Source: Stephanodiscus triporus
Taxonomy: Eukaryota; Bacillariophyta; Thalassiosirophyceae; Thalassiosirales; Thalassiosiraceae
DNA: 17,037 nt
Assembly (NCBI GenBank): GCA_036939755.1
Contig: JALLAZ010000319.1
Span: 1-17,037, forward strand
Reading direction: 5' to 3'
Below, piece by piece: positions 7,027-13,863 of this stretch; position 1 is the first letter of the stretch; every line of letters begins with the position of its first letter. A program made the translations under genes and the position numbers. Under the pieces are notes generated by a model, which worked only from the letters and a program-made list of their open reading frames with translations, did no database searches and was not told where the DNA came from.

Positions 7027-9042
7027 TCATTGTCTCAGTGAACCACACATGCTACAAGCCAAAGCCAACGGTTTTTCATTCAGATAAGTGCAAAGTTTAC
7101 AACTCCATTCCCCGGGCTTCAACATCACAGCTTGTGGCGATTCGATGTCAGAAGAAAATTGAGACATTGGTGTTGACTTTTTGTCCGATATTTGGGTGTC
7201 GTTGTTGTCTACATTTGTAACATTTCGTTCTGAAGCTGTTTGGTGATCTTGAGATGAAAACTTCCAGCTACTCAAAAGTGAAGTTTGTCCTTTGTCAACC
7301 TTCACTCGCTTGGCCGTACTACTCAAGGCTTTCGGCTTCACTCCATCTCTGTCTCCACCCCGAGACCGCCGACTCCCATGCTTCAAAAATACTTGCTCAG
7401 CTTCCGCCTTCGTGCTTTCTTGTTTTCGCACTGCCGATAATTTGTCCTTGGCTATTTTGGACGATGATCTCTCATCAACTATGGGAGAAGGATAGAAGAA
7501 AATGTTGGTGTCATCAGTCTCTTCATGTGCACTAGATAACGTTTGTTTCAGGGGTTGAAATCCTAACCGTGTCATTTTGTCATCGCCATTACCGATTGTC
7601 ACCATGAATTTCTTCTGTACACTCGCAGGCATGTTGTATGGTTCGTGGATGTATTCATCTGGAACATTTCTTAACTCGGGGACGTATCTTCGTATGAAAA
7701 TTCCACTTGGATCTTGGTCCTTGCCCTGTTTTGTCACATTGTAAACGCGCATTGCATTGATGCCAGTTGTACCAGCCTGCATTTGCAGCTGAGGATAATG
7801 AATGCCAGGCTCATAGTCTAAAAAGACCCTTGCCAAATGGCAGGATATCTTTCTCCAATCCAACCAAAGATTATATGTTGCGAATGACACGAGCATCGCT
7901 CTCATGCGAAAGTTTATCCATCCGCAGTCTATTAAACATCTCATACACGCATCGACAAATGGGAAACCAGTACGACCTTGGCACCACGCATCGTAATACT
8001 CTTGGCAAAAATCATGTGGCTGCCGTCGCAACTGGGAAAAAGTCGGGCACAGGTCCTCCTCTTCTAGGGATGGCTGAGACTCAAGCTTTTGCATGAAATG
8101 AGAACGCCAGTGCATACGCGATTGGAAAGAGGCCAAAGACCGTAGCCATGGGCTTGGAGATGATGATACTTTCTTTACAGCACGCAATTCATTTTGCTTC
8201 CTCTTTGAGTTGACAATAACGTACCTTAACGATATGTTTCCCCACGTCAGGTACGGACTGAGGCGGCTTCCTGTAGTCCACGAAGTATTTGGCGAAGATA
8301 TTCCAGAAGAGTAATTGGCTCCACGATGAGAGAGAAATGACCGAAACATGTCTAATGCCTTACATTCCCCCCCATACTGTCGATTGGCACGATCATGTCT
8401 CTGTTCAACAGGAATCTCTTGCATGTCTGCTGGATTCAGTGGCGAAAGACATCTCCCATGTAACTTTACTCCTTCGGCATCAACGTTGATCAGTCTTCTT
8501 CTCATTTCTTGAAGTTGTTCCGGTGATGGCGTTTCTGGCATGAGTTGATCCAAGTATCTGTTAAAATTTGAAGTGAAATCGTCTCGACTGGAAAGGCAGC
8601 GAGTCACACCAGTTTGATTAAATTCTTTGATTGGGACGTTGTTCGATCGGCACCACCGTCGCACTGCCTTGTCTCTCGCGAACGATTTCAAATGAGACGT
8701 TTCCATGTGGCAGAGAATTTGGTGTATCGGGCGCTGTTGATGGAGAGTTCGCAAAGTGAATGCAGCGCCTGCATGGCATACTGTTATGCATTGAAATTGG
8801 TGACGATAGACATCGATGGCATCGCCTGCGATTGAATAACGTCCTGATAAGCGCAAATCCAAATCCACGAGCCCTTCGTTGACGAATGCGACGTGAGATC
8901 CATGAACGGTCTTTTCGCATAATTGGTCTGGTTCGTAGAGATACAGAATTACACAAGGACGACAATTACCGCCGGTCGCGATTAGCGACAATGGAGCGTG
9001 GTCATGAAGGCGCAGATCTTTTTTCAGCCAAACCACATCCAT
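7027..9042 (-). CDS. Cryptochrome/photolyase with C-terminal RanBP2-type zinc finger
   Basis: A 671-residue single-exon protein from ATG 9042; the frame extends five codons further only from a TTG. It opens with MDVVWLKKDLRLHDHAPL, the typical first strand and loop of the photolyase-related Rossmann domain. FAD-domain motifs follow: TTGSRLSPYLTWG (about 256-268), WRSHF (312-316), GRTGFPFVDACMR (356-368), GWINFRMRAMLVSFA (374-388), and GTTGINAMRVYN leading to TKQGKDQDP and FIRRYVPEL (424-457). These mark a flavin-binding cryptochrome/photolyase; the HYPQLQMQAGTTGIN wording is unlike classical animal 6-4 or class II CPD enzymes and may belong to the plant-like/bacterial-like branch found in diatoms. 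After a basic, Ser-rich tail of about 150 residues, the last 26 residues carry W-S-C-x2-C...N...C-x2-C, a RanBP2-type zinc finger. The gene is convergent with the thioredoxin-like gene (61 bp). Whether it is a photoreceptor or a repair enzyme cannot be decided from sequence alone. Confidence 0.9.
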   Translation of the reverse strand: MDVVWLKKDLRLHDHAPLSLIATGGNCRPCVILYLYEPDQLCEKTVHGSHVAFVNEGLVDLDLRLSGRYSIAGDAIDVYRHQFQCITVCHAGAAFTLRTLHQQRPIHQILCHMETSHLKSFARDKAVRRWCRSNNVPIKEFNQTGVTRCLSSRDDFTSNFNRYLDQLMPETPSPEQLQEMRRRLINVDAEGVKLHGRCLSPLNPADMQEIPVEQRHDRANRQYGGECKALDMFRSFLSHRGANYSSGISSPNTSWTTGSRLSPYLTWGNISLRYVIVNSKRKQNELRAVKKVSSSPSPWLRSLASFQSRMHWRSHFMQKLESQPSLEEEDLCPTFSQLRRQPHDFCQEYYDAWCQGRTGFPFVDACMRCLIDCGWINFRMRAMLVSFATYNLWLDWRKISCHLARVFLDYEPGIHYPQLQMQAGTTGINAMRVYNVTKQGKDQDPSGIFIRRYVPELRNVPDEYIHEPYNMPASVQKKFMVTIGNGDDKMTRLGFQPLKQTLSSAHEETDDTNIFFYPSPIVDERSSSKIAKDKLSAVRKQESTKAEAEQVFLKHGSRRSRGGDRDGVKPKALSSTAKRVKVDKGQTSLLSSWKFSSQDHQTASERNVTNVDNNDTQISDKKSTPMSQFSSDIESPQAVMLKPGEWSCKLCTYLNEKPLALACSMCGSLRQ

Positions 9043-9406
9043 GGTTTCTCTCCTCAAGCTTTAGCAGACGGATGCGGAGGCGGAAGGTCTTCTTTTACTA
9101 CCTGGGTTGTGCAGCAGGCGACGACCTCTGACGTGTAAAATGTAAAAAGCGGTATCGTAGCACTTTCTCTGGGAGGTGGCGCGGCCGGCGGGGCCGGGCC
9201 CGTGTTTTGGCGGGAGCGGGAAAGCTTATTCGTCTCCGTCAGTCTGTTCTCTCTTTATGTCGTATGATTTGACCTCCCCCAAGATCTCAACATGATAACA
9301 AATCGGTTTGAAGACCGCCGATGAATCAATCTATGCGTTAAGAGAGATGGGCAGCATCACTGGCAATCTTTGGTATTGAACAAGTGAAAAGTGGCAGTGC
9401 TACACG
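9043..9406. promoter_or_regulatory. Shared upstream region of cryptochrome and membrane-protein genes
   Basis: This 364-bp region lies between two divergent start codons. A very GC-rich core (about 9178-9222) contains two E2F-like sites, listed separately. Nothing in it is convincingly coding. Confidence 0.5.
9205..9223. promoter_or_regulatory. Paired E2F-like sites
   Basis: TTTTGGCGGGA at 9205-9215 contains a match to the general E2F pattern WTTSSCSS on the plus strand. GCGGGAAA at 9216-9223 is the same pattern on the minus strand (TTTCCCGC). The two sites abut head to head, about 163-181 bp upstream of the cryptochrome/photolyase ATG. E2F control of DNA-replication and repair genes is common in plants and animals; the use here is inferred. 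Confidence 0.35.
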
Positions 9407-10710
9407 ATGGCAGGCTCAATCAGAAGCCGCGTAGCCGCCAACAAAGACAGCACATCTTTCGCAGACCAAACGCCCCTCCTAAGCAGCAAAGATGGATGGA
9501 CCGTCGCCACGAGCGTGAATTCCAGCGAACACGAACCGGGGGTACACGGACCGACAGAGTTCTATGTCGCAAAGCCCACAGCTGCACAACTTTTCAAGTC
9601 GATGCTGGTATTCCTCGTTGCAGTGGCTGGGGTGGCAGTGGCAATAACTTTGTTCATTTCGCTAGCTATTGCAAATCTTGATTTGCCGATGACTAGTATT
9701 GTATATGTCGCAGGAGGCGTGTGCCTGATGAACTCTCCTATTGTGATGTACAAGGAGTGGAAGATTTTAGTATCACCCAGTTGAGTACTGGTTGCTTGCT
9801 TTTGTTTCGATTCGATCCGCCAAACACACACCACCTCAATTAATGACTTTCTCTGTTCGTCCTATCTCTTACATAGGCCGATGGGAAACGGTTGAGCAAA
9901 TGCAAGAAATGGCGAAAGTCCTGAAATCAGAAGCTGACTTTCTTGAGGATGAAATCGAACATCTGTCGAATTGTGCTTCACGGTATGTCTCTGCCACAAC
10001 GTCCTTTTGAGGCTGCTGTTTTTTTGCGACCATCTAACCGTAAATAATGTATTGGTTCATACGATTGCGTTCCAAAAGTTTTGGTGATGCCGAACAGGAT
10101 CTCGAAGAGGTTGCACGGACGGAAGGATACAGCGTTGACGATATCATTGAACTAGTGCGGAAAAATGAAGATACGATGGATATGATGAGAGTGAGGCTTC
10201 TCTTTTCCCATTAATTCCTCTATCTCTGAATGGTCACACACTGTGACTGATTTGCTTTTTCGCTTTGCGTAATTACAGGAGAACCTGAGACAAAAAGTGA
10301 TTCAAGATGTGACAGGAATAGTTATAAACATTGACAAAGGCAGTAGTGAGAGAATTGACAGAGTAGAAGCTAAGCTCCTCGCGCTCAAGATATATGTAAA
10401 ATTAGAAGCGTACGGCATAACTTTCGACGAAGAGAAATTTTGCCAAGCAGTGGCTCTCAACCCTACACTTTTCGGCGTGATTGGAACTATTAGGAAGCTG
10501 CTTCCACCAGACGAGGAGCATACTGATGACGTATCGATAGTTTCCGACAGGGACGACATGTATGACATGTTTTATATGTCGAATGAAGACCAGCAGCAGA
10601 GATGGTCTGCTCTCGCTTCAGCAGAGGAAAGGAGGAGTTCGTTGGCAACGCGCCGACAACCTTTGTTTGAAAACAAGCATGCGTTGCCAGGACGAAGAGT
10701 CCCACATTGA
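9407..10710 (+). CDS. Two-helix membrane protein with long helical region (four exons), unknown function
   Basis: Exons are 9407-9779, 9877-9982, 10079-10190 and 10279-10710; together 1023 nt, 340 residues, all joins in frame. The N-terminal 60 residues are polar. Two hydrophobic segments follow: about 67-92 (a Val/Ala-rich helix ending IAN) and about 95-115 (SIVYVAGGVCLMNSPIVMY), consistent with a helical hairpin in a membrane. The remainder is charged and helical, first a coiled-coil-like stretch (ETVEQMQEMAKVLKSEADFL; about 126-155), then EQDLEEVARTEGYSVDDIIE and a final exon with YGITFDEEKFCQ. The C-terminus is basic. No signal peptide is evident. It may be an organellar or endomembrane protein; no known family is recognised. 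Exons 2-4 are well supported by phase and splice sites; the exon 1 donor (A|GTTGAG) is weaker than the others. Confidence 0.72.
9780..9876 (+). other. Intron 1 of the membrane-protein gene
   Basis: The length is 97 nt. The donor GTTGAG is not a strong consensus; the acceptor ACATAG follows a pyrimidine-rich stretch. It was chosen because only exon 2 starting with two leftover bases stays open, which needs a phase-1 donor; the other phase-1 choice (A|GTATTG near 9695) would cut into the second hydrophobic segment. Confidence 0.6.
9983..10078 (+). other. Intron 2 of the membrane-protein gene
   Basis: The donor is GTATGT and the acceptor CCAAAAG, 96 nt, phase 2. The join makes an Arg codon and continues ...SNCASR-FGDAEQDLEE. 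Confidence 0.78.
10191..10278 (+). other. Intron 3 of the membrane-protein gene
   Basis: The donor is GTGAGG and the acceptor ATTACAG, 88 nt, phase 0, with a TTTGCTTTTTCGCTTTG pyrimidine-rich stretch upstream of the acceptor. The join reads MDMMR-ENLRQKVIQD. Confidence 0.82.
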
Positions 10711-10926
10711 CTCTGATAATTACTGTTGACGAAGACGTGAGGATCAAGCCCGAAGCCAACAGAGTCTGCACATACCAGATGATTTGGAAAAGGAGATCTA
10801 CTTCTGGATCATAATGTCATCCCTAATTGAATGATTTTACCACACACCGATGTATAAAACCAAGTATGCCCGATGCAGTTCAGTCACATCGCTCCAACAT
10901 TATTGCAGCGCTGATCTTTTTCAGAT
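10711..10926. other. Convergent 3' region
   Basis: This 216-bp stretch lies between the stop codons of the membrane-protein gene and the frataxin-like gene. No structured repeat or coding signal was seen; it should hold both 3' UTRs. Confidence 0.45.
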
Positions 10927-11655
10927 TTACAAATCGGGCACACCGTTGCATTGGCGAATCCAATCTCGAGTCAACATGCCAAGCAGTGAATGACCATCTT
11001 CGTTACCTACCCATTCTTTAGTTGAAGCATTGTAAATGTACACGAATGAACCGCTCAATGGACTCTGCAATGTAACAACACCTCCGCTTCTTGTATTCCC
11101 ACCATCATAATCATCGGGGAGTATTGTCAACCAATATGTCCCCCCACCCCAATACAAATCTCCCAATGGTGATACTTGAATGGACAGTCGACCACCATGA
11201 CGCAAAACGTTGCTATCATCATCTCTAGTATTGGATGTACCCGCCGGATGTCTCGTAATTTCGATTCCATTATTGCAATCCTTTAATTTAGTCACAGAGG
11301 ATTCAACCCGATCCAATAATTCGTTTGCGATGGCTTGAAACTGTTCCGATGACATTCCCCCCACATGGTGTACGGACGACGAGGTAAAATTATTGGTGTC
11401 ATTGGCCTCATCGGTGTGATTTTGCGGAATGCGACGACTACGGCGAAGCCGTGTCGCTCTAGTCGAAGAGGTCAATCGCCTGTAATTGTTTACGCAGCCC
11501 TCGTCCGAGCCGAACGCAATAAAATTGACTGTGTCGCGCGGCAACGGCGATGGGATGATCGATTTCTCTCTCATCGTTGAGAATGCAGCCTTGGACTTGC
11601 TCATGATTCGGCCGCAGCGAACTCCATTCCGCGCAATCGACTTGGATAGCATCAT
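10927..11655 (-). CDS. Divergent frataxin-like protein, probably mitochondrial
   Basis: A 242-residue single-exon protein with two adjacent ATGs at 11655 and 11652. The first 75 residues are rich in Arg, Lys and Ser with almost no acids before residue 41, as expected for a mitochondrial presequence. The C-terminal half follows the frataxin/CyaY plan: a helix (EQFQAIANELLDRVESSVTK; about 104-123), a strand pair with GGRLSIQV and GGTYWLTI, then VVTLQSPLSGSFVYIYN (193-209) in the place of the frataxin 'W-SSP-SG' strand, EWVGNEDGHSLLGMLTRD (214-231) in the place of 'W-DG-L--LL--E', and a short C-terminal helix. Frataxin assists mitochondrial iron-sulfur cluster assembly. Unusual points: the conserved Trp before the SP-SG motif is missing, the sheet contains extra loops (about 136-150 and 182-191), and helix 1 is less acidic than normal. 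The frataxin call therefore needs a profile or structure check. Confidence 0.62.
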   Translation of the reverse strand: MMLSKSIARNGVRCGRIMSKSKAAFSTMREKSIIPSPLPRDTVNFIAFGSDEGCVNNYRRLTSSTRATRLRRSRRIPQNHTDEANDTNNFTSSSVHHVGGMSSEQFQAIANELLDRVESSVTKLKDCNNGIEITRHPAGTSNTRDDDSNVLRHGGRLSIQVSPLGDLYWGGGTYWLTILPDDYDGGNTRSGGVVTLQSPLSGSFVYIYNASTKEWVGNEDGHSLLGMLTRDWIRQCNGVPDL

Positions 11656-11743
11656 TGTGCCCGTCGCAAGCTAATTGGTCTCCCTAGGGATGGCGTTTCT
11701 GGTGGCGTTCGTGCGAGATGTTGATTGAGATGAGTCAGGAGTA

Positions 11744-11866
11744 TTATTTTTGGCTGTGCGACTGAAGTAAATTAGCTGCAACCGTACTAAGGGTATTGTT
11801 TTTTTTGGTCCTAGGACCAATTGGTCCCTTCCGTATAACACGCTGCATAAGAGAAGCTCCCGCCAT
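11744..11866 (-). pseudogene. Mirror start-codon ORF (copy of Nudix N-terminus)
   Basis: Inside the left arm a minus-strand ATG at 11866 has the same context as the Nudix ATG and reads [10 protein letters not shown], as the Nudix protein does. It then leaves the repeat and continues to a TAA at 11744-11746, giving 40 residues. The part outside the repeat has no recognisable domain. It is best read as a truncated duplicated start rather than a gene, though it could be translated if transcribed. Confidence 0.4.
11805..11827. repeat. Overlapping palindromes built from GGTCC
   Basis: TTGGTCCTAGGACCAA at 11805-11820 is a perfect 16-bp palindrome. GGACCAATTGGTCC at 11814-11827 is a perfect 14-bp palindrome overlapping it. 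A related unit (ATTGGTC followed by TCCCTAGGGA) occurs at about 11674-11690, beside the frataxin-like start. They could be paired sites for a dimeric regulator. Confidence 0.6.
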
Positions 11867-11930
11867 TTTGCGTTTGAATTCCTTTTGGTCAAAAATTGTC
11901 GCTTGGCAAAATTAATGACCGGATTCCGAT
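11831..11930. repeat. Left arm of 100-bp inverted repeat
   Basis: This arm is the reverse complement of 11948-12047 without gaps, about 91 of 100 positions matching. The stretch 11837-11895 (59 bp) is identical to the partner arm; most mismatches cluster at 11896-11907, nearer the 17-nt spacer (11931-11947). On the minus strand it holds a mirror copy of the Nudix start region. Confidence 0.9.
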
Positions 11931-11947
11931 TCTGCATAGAATATACT

Positions 11948-12047
11948 ATCGGAATCCGCTCATTAATTTTTCTTAAGGAAACTTTTTGACCAAAAGGAAT
12001 TCAAACGCAAAATGGCGGGAGCTTCTCTTATGCAGCGTGTTCTACGG
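11948..12047. repeat. Right arm of 100-bp inverted repeat, entering the Nudix gene
   Basis: This arm contains 64 bp of Nudix upstream sequence and the first 12 codons of the Nudix frame. Similarity stops abruptly after 12047 and, in the partner arm, before 11831. In single strands the arms could form a long hairpin including the start codon. Confidence 0.9.
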
Positions 12048-13097
12048 TACGTACTCTCTCACAACAAACAAACACGAATCATGACTCCGCGCCGCTGGGT
12101 GCATTTTAGTTCGACCCAATCAAAGTTTCTATCGCCGATCATCGTCATCGTCATCGTGGCCTCCTCGGCGTCTCCCTTCTCGATGTCGTCATCGTCCGCC
12201 GCCTCCGCCGTCTCCGCCGCGGCCAATCGCCTCGCGCGCGGTGGTGGCATTCGTCCGTCGTCGTCGTCGTCGTCGTCGTGCCACGCCGGGTCGTCGTTCG
12301 CGTCGTCGTCCGCGCCGCCCCCCGCCGAGACGACGGCCGATCGTCTTCCCCCGCCGATCTTCGTGATCCCTCGCGCCGCGGTGTCGGTGGTGGTGCGATG
12401 GCGAGATGCGCATCCCTCCTCCCCCTCGTCTTCGTCGACGTCGTCGTCGAACTATCCATCCGGCGCGGGGGCCTCGTCGTCGACGGCGCCTTCGCCGTCG
12501 CCGCTGTGGCTCCTCGTGCGGAGGGGGAAGGAGCCCAACAGGGGGATGTGGTCACTCCCCGGCGGGAAGATCGAATCGGGCGAGGGGACGATGGAGGCGG
12601 CGAGGCGGGAGTTGCTCGAGGAGACTGGCCTGGCGTCGTCGTCGTCTCGTCGCGAGACGAACGAGGAGGGGGGGGAGGGAGAGGAGGGATCGAAGCATCG
12701 CGACGCCTCGCGTCATTACGACCTGAGGTGGCACGACGACGGTCCCTTCGCGTGCACCGACTCCATCCACCCTCCCGAGGATGATGAGGAAGGGAAGGCG
12801 GGCGGAACGTCGTCTTCGTCGTCGTCTTCTTCCCGCAACGGGGGCGGCTATCACTACGTAATATCCCAATGCTTCGCCGAACTGCTTGCGCGATCGACGC
12901 CCCCGGCCGTCCTCGCGTCGGACGACGCCATGGAAGCCAGGTGGTGGAGCATGGATGATGTGAAGCGAGCCGAGGTTTGCGCCGCTGGTGGCGGCGGCGG
13001 CGGCGGCGGCGAGGAGGCTGTCGTGACCGAGGGCATTTACAGGGTATTGGCGCGATCGGAGGCGTTATATGCCGGTGGTTTGTTAGAATGCGATTGA
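12012..13097 (+). CDS. Nudix hydrolase with Ser-rich inserts
   Basis: A 361-residue single-exon protein. A perfect Nudix box G-x5-E-x7-R-E-U-x-E-E-x-G-U is present: [20 protein letters not shown] then ETGL (about 184-207). It is preceded by the usual [19 protein letters not shown] strand and loop, and followed by ISQCFAELL and ARWWSMDDV, as in ADP-ribose or nucleoside-diphosphate-X pyrophosphatases. Substrate cannot be assigned. The first 60 residues are basic and then hydrophobic ([17 protein letters not shown]), so the protein is probably imported into an organelle or secretory route; a diatom plastid pre-sequence is possible, but the AxA-Phe motif is not clean. Ser-rich and acidic inserts (about 82-103, 135-163, 208-228, 250-272) and a Gly run near 316-323 come from GC-rich triplet repeats. 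The start ATG 12012 lies in the inverted repeat; ATGs at codons 7, 24 and 58 are alternatives. GC content is far higher than in neighbouring genes. Confidence 0.88.
   Translation: MAGASLMQRVLRYVLSHNKQTRIMTPRRWVHFSSTQSKFLSPIIVIVIVASSASPFSMSSSSAASAVSAAANRLARGGGIRPSSSSSSSCHAGSSFASSSAPPPAETTADRLPPPIFVIPRAAVSVVVRWRDAHPSSPSSSSTSSSNYPSGAGASSSTAPSPSPLWLLVRRGKEPNRGMWSLPGGKIESGEGTMEAARRELLEETGLASSSSRRETNEEGGEGEEGSKHRDASRHYDLRWHDDGPFACTDSIHPPEDDEEGKAGGTSSSSSSSSRNGGGYHYVISQCFAELLARSTPPAVLASDDAMEARWWSMDDVKRAEVCAAGGGGGGGGEEAVVTEGIYRVLARSEALYAGGLLECD
12257..12280 (+). repeat. (GTC)n triplet repeat coding poly-Ser
   Basis: About eight GTC/TCG units in a row inside the Nudix gene, coding for a run of serine. 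It is likely length-variable. Confidence 0.8.
12985..13010 (+). repeat. (GGC)n triplet repeat coding poly-Gly
   Basis: Near-perfect GGC units near the 3' end of the Nudix gene, coding for eight consecutive Gly residues. Confidence 0.8.
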
Positions 13098-13150
13098 GGG
13101 ATCATTCGCTTGGCTTTTTTCGAATACATCCGCGGCGAAAATATCTTGTC

Positions 13151-13576
13151 ATGGTTTCGCACGAAACAAACCGCCACGAAACTCCCGGAGATGAAGCCCC
13201 TCGCGAGTCTTCCGCACCCGCCTTATTCGGAGGCGCAATGATTGCGCTTGAGGTTGCCGAGAGATGCGTCGGGTCTGCATGCGAGTGCTTAGAAATTGGC
13301 AGAGCACTGTCTCGTGAAGTCTTCGGAAAAGGAGTGAGAGGGTTTGAGGAAATATTGGAGGTCGTGAATATTGAAGATTCTTCTCGTGAACTTGACATAA
13401 GTAGGGCAAAGGCTTTGATAGTGCTGATGGCAATGCCAAGGATATTGTACAGATGTGTGTTGTCTTTGAAGAACGGGCGAGGACTTGTGTTGGCGAGCCT
13501 TCTGATTCCGTCCTCAGCCTGGGATGATCTCTGCTGCATAATCGCGGGGAACAAAGCGGATCGGTTTGACACCTGA
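13151..13576 (+). CDS. Small hypothetical protein, weakly supported
   Basis: A 141-codon plus-strand frame from ATG 13151, 53 bp after the Nudix stop. Residues 1-25 are polar; the rest has alternating hydrophobic and charged residues like a helical protein (ALFGGAMIALEVAERCVGSA; IGRALSREVFGKGVRGFEEI; RAKALIVLMAMPRILYRCVL). No family is recognised. The minus strand is open over almost the same stretch (13102-13605), but that translation is Ser/Thr/Pro-rich and looks like the shadow. The plus frame also runs open upstream into the Nudix coding region, so it could be a downstream exon of an alternative Nudix transcript instead of a separate gene. Confidence 0.38.
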   Translation: MVSHETNRHETPGDEAPRESSAPALFGGAMIALEVAERCVGSACECLEIGRALSREVFGKGVRGFEEILEVVNIEDSSRELDISRAKALIVLMAMPRILYRCVLSLKNGRGLVLASLLIPSSAWDDLCCIIAGNKADRFDT

Positions 13577-13863
13577 GGTGAAACGTGCATTACCACAGTT
13601 ACCACAATTCAAGTTAGATGACAAAGAGAATTTTATTCTTCAAGAGAAATACCTCGGGAAAGTCTTTTCTTTGGATCTCGATTATAAAATATTCAAATCT
13701 ACATAATGCAGAGAATCGAGGATTCAGGTATCCTTCATTTTCAGTTTCTGTTAATCCCCACATCTGCGAATGATGTATATATTTGACATGGAGTAATTTT
13801 GCTCTGGCTTTACATAAGCGCACGATGTTAACTGATATGAGTGTTGTTTCTCCCTTCGTGTCC
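13577..13863. other. Intergenic stretch before the RING gene 3' end
   Basis: AT-rich sequence with short open frames on both strands and no recognisable domain. It probably holds the 3' UTRs of the converging transcripts. Confidence 0.4.

Larger units (their letters stand above)
11656..12011. promoter_or_regulatory. Divergent upstream region dominated by an inverted repeat
   Basis: This 356-bp region separates the frataxin-like ATG (11655, minus) and the Nudix ATG (12012, plus). It contains overlapping GGTCC palindromes at 11805-11827 and most of a 100-bp inverted repeat whose right arm runs into the Nudix coding sequence. A minus-strand reading of 11671-11937 is open but appears to be a by-product of the repeat. 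Confidence 0.55.

Noticed and set aside
9043..9057. Upstream extension of the cryptochrome to 9057
   Set aside because: It begins with TTG; ATG 9042 lies directly at the conserved first strand of the photolyase domain.
11671..11937. An 88-codon minus-strand frame across the left arm
   Set aside because: It has no recognisable domain, and its arm portion is the out-of-frame reading of the duplicated Nudix start, so it looks incidental.
11831..12047. The inverted repeat as a MITE or transposon
   Set aside because: No target-site duplication flanks the arms, no transposase is near, and one arm contains coding sequence, so a fold-back duplication is a better reading.
12012..12200. A definite plastid-targeting presequence on the Nudix protein
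   Set aside because: A hydrophobic segment is followed by ASSASPF, but the typical AxA cleavage with Phe at +1 is not clean and the segment starts about 40 residues in, so it stays a possibility only.
12278..12784. Several Arg-rich and Gly-rich open frames on both strands inside the Nudix gene
   Set aside because: They arise from TCG/CGA repeats and high GC. Only the frame with the exact Nudix box is supported.
13102..13605. A 167-codon minus-strand frame
   Set aside because: It is Ser/Thr/Pro-rich without hydrophobic pattern; the opposite strand is more protein-like. I kept only the plus frame, with low confidence.
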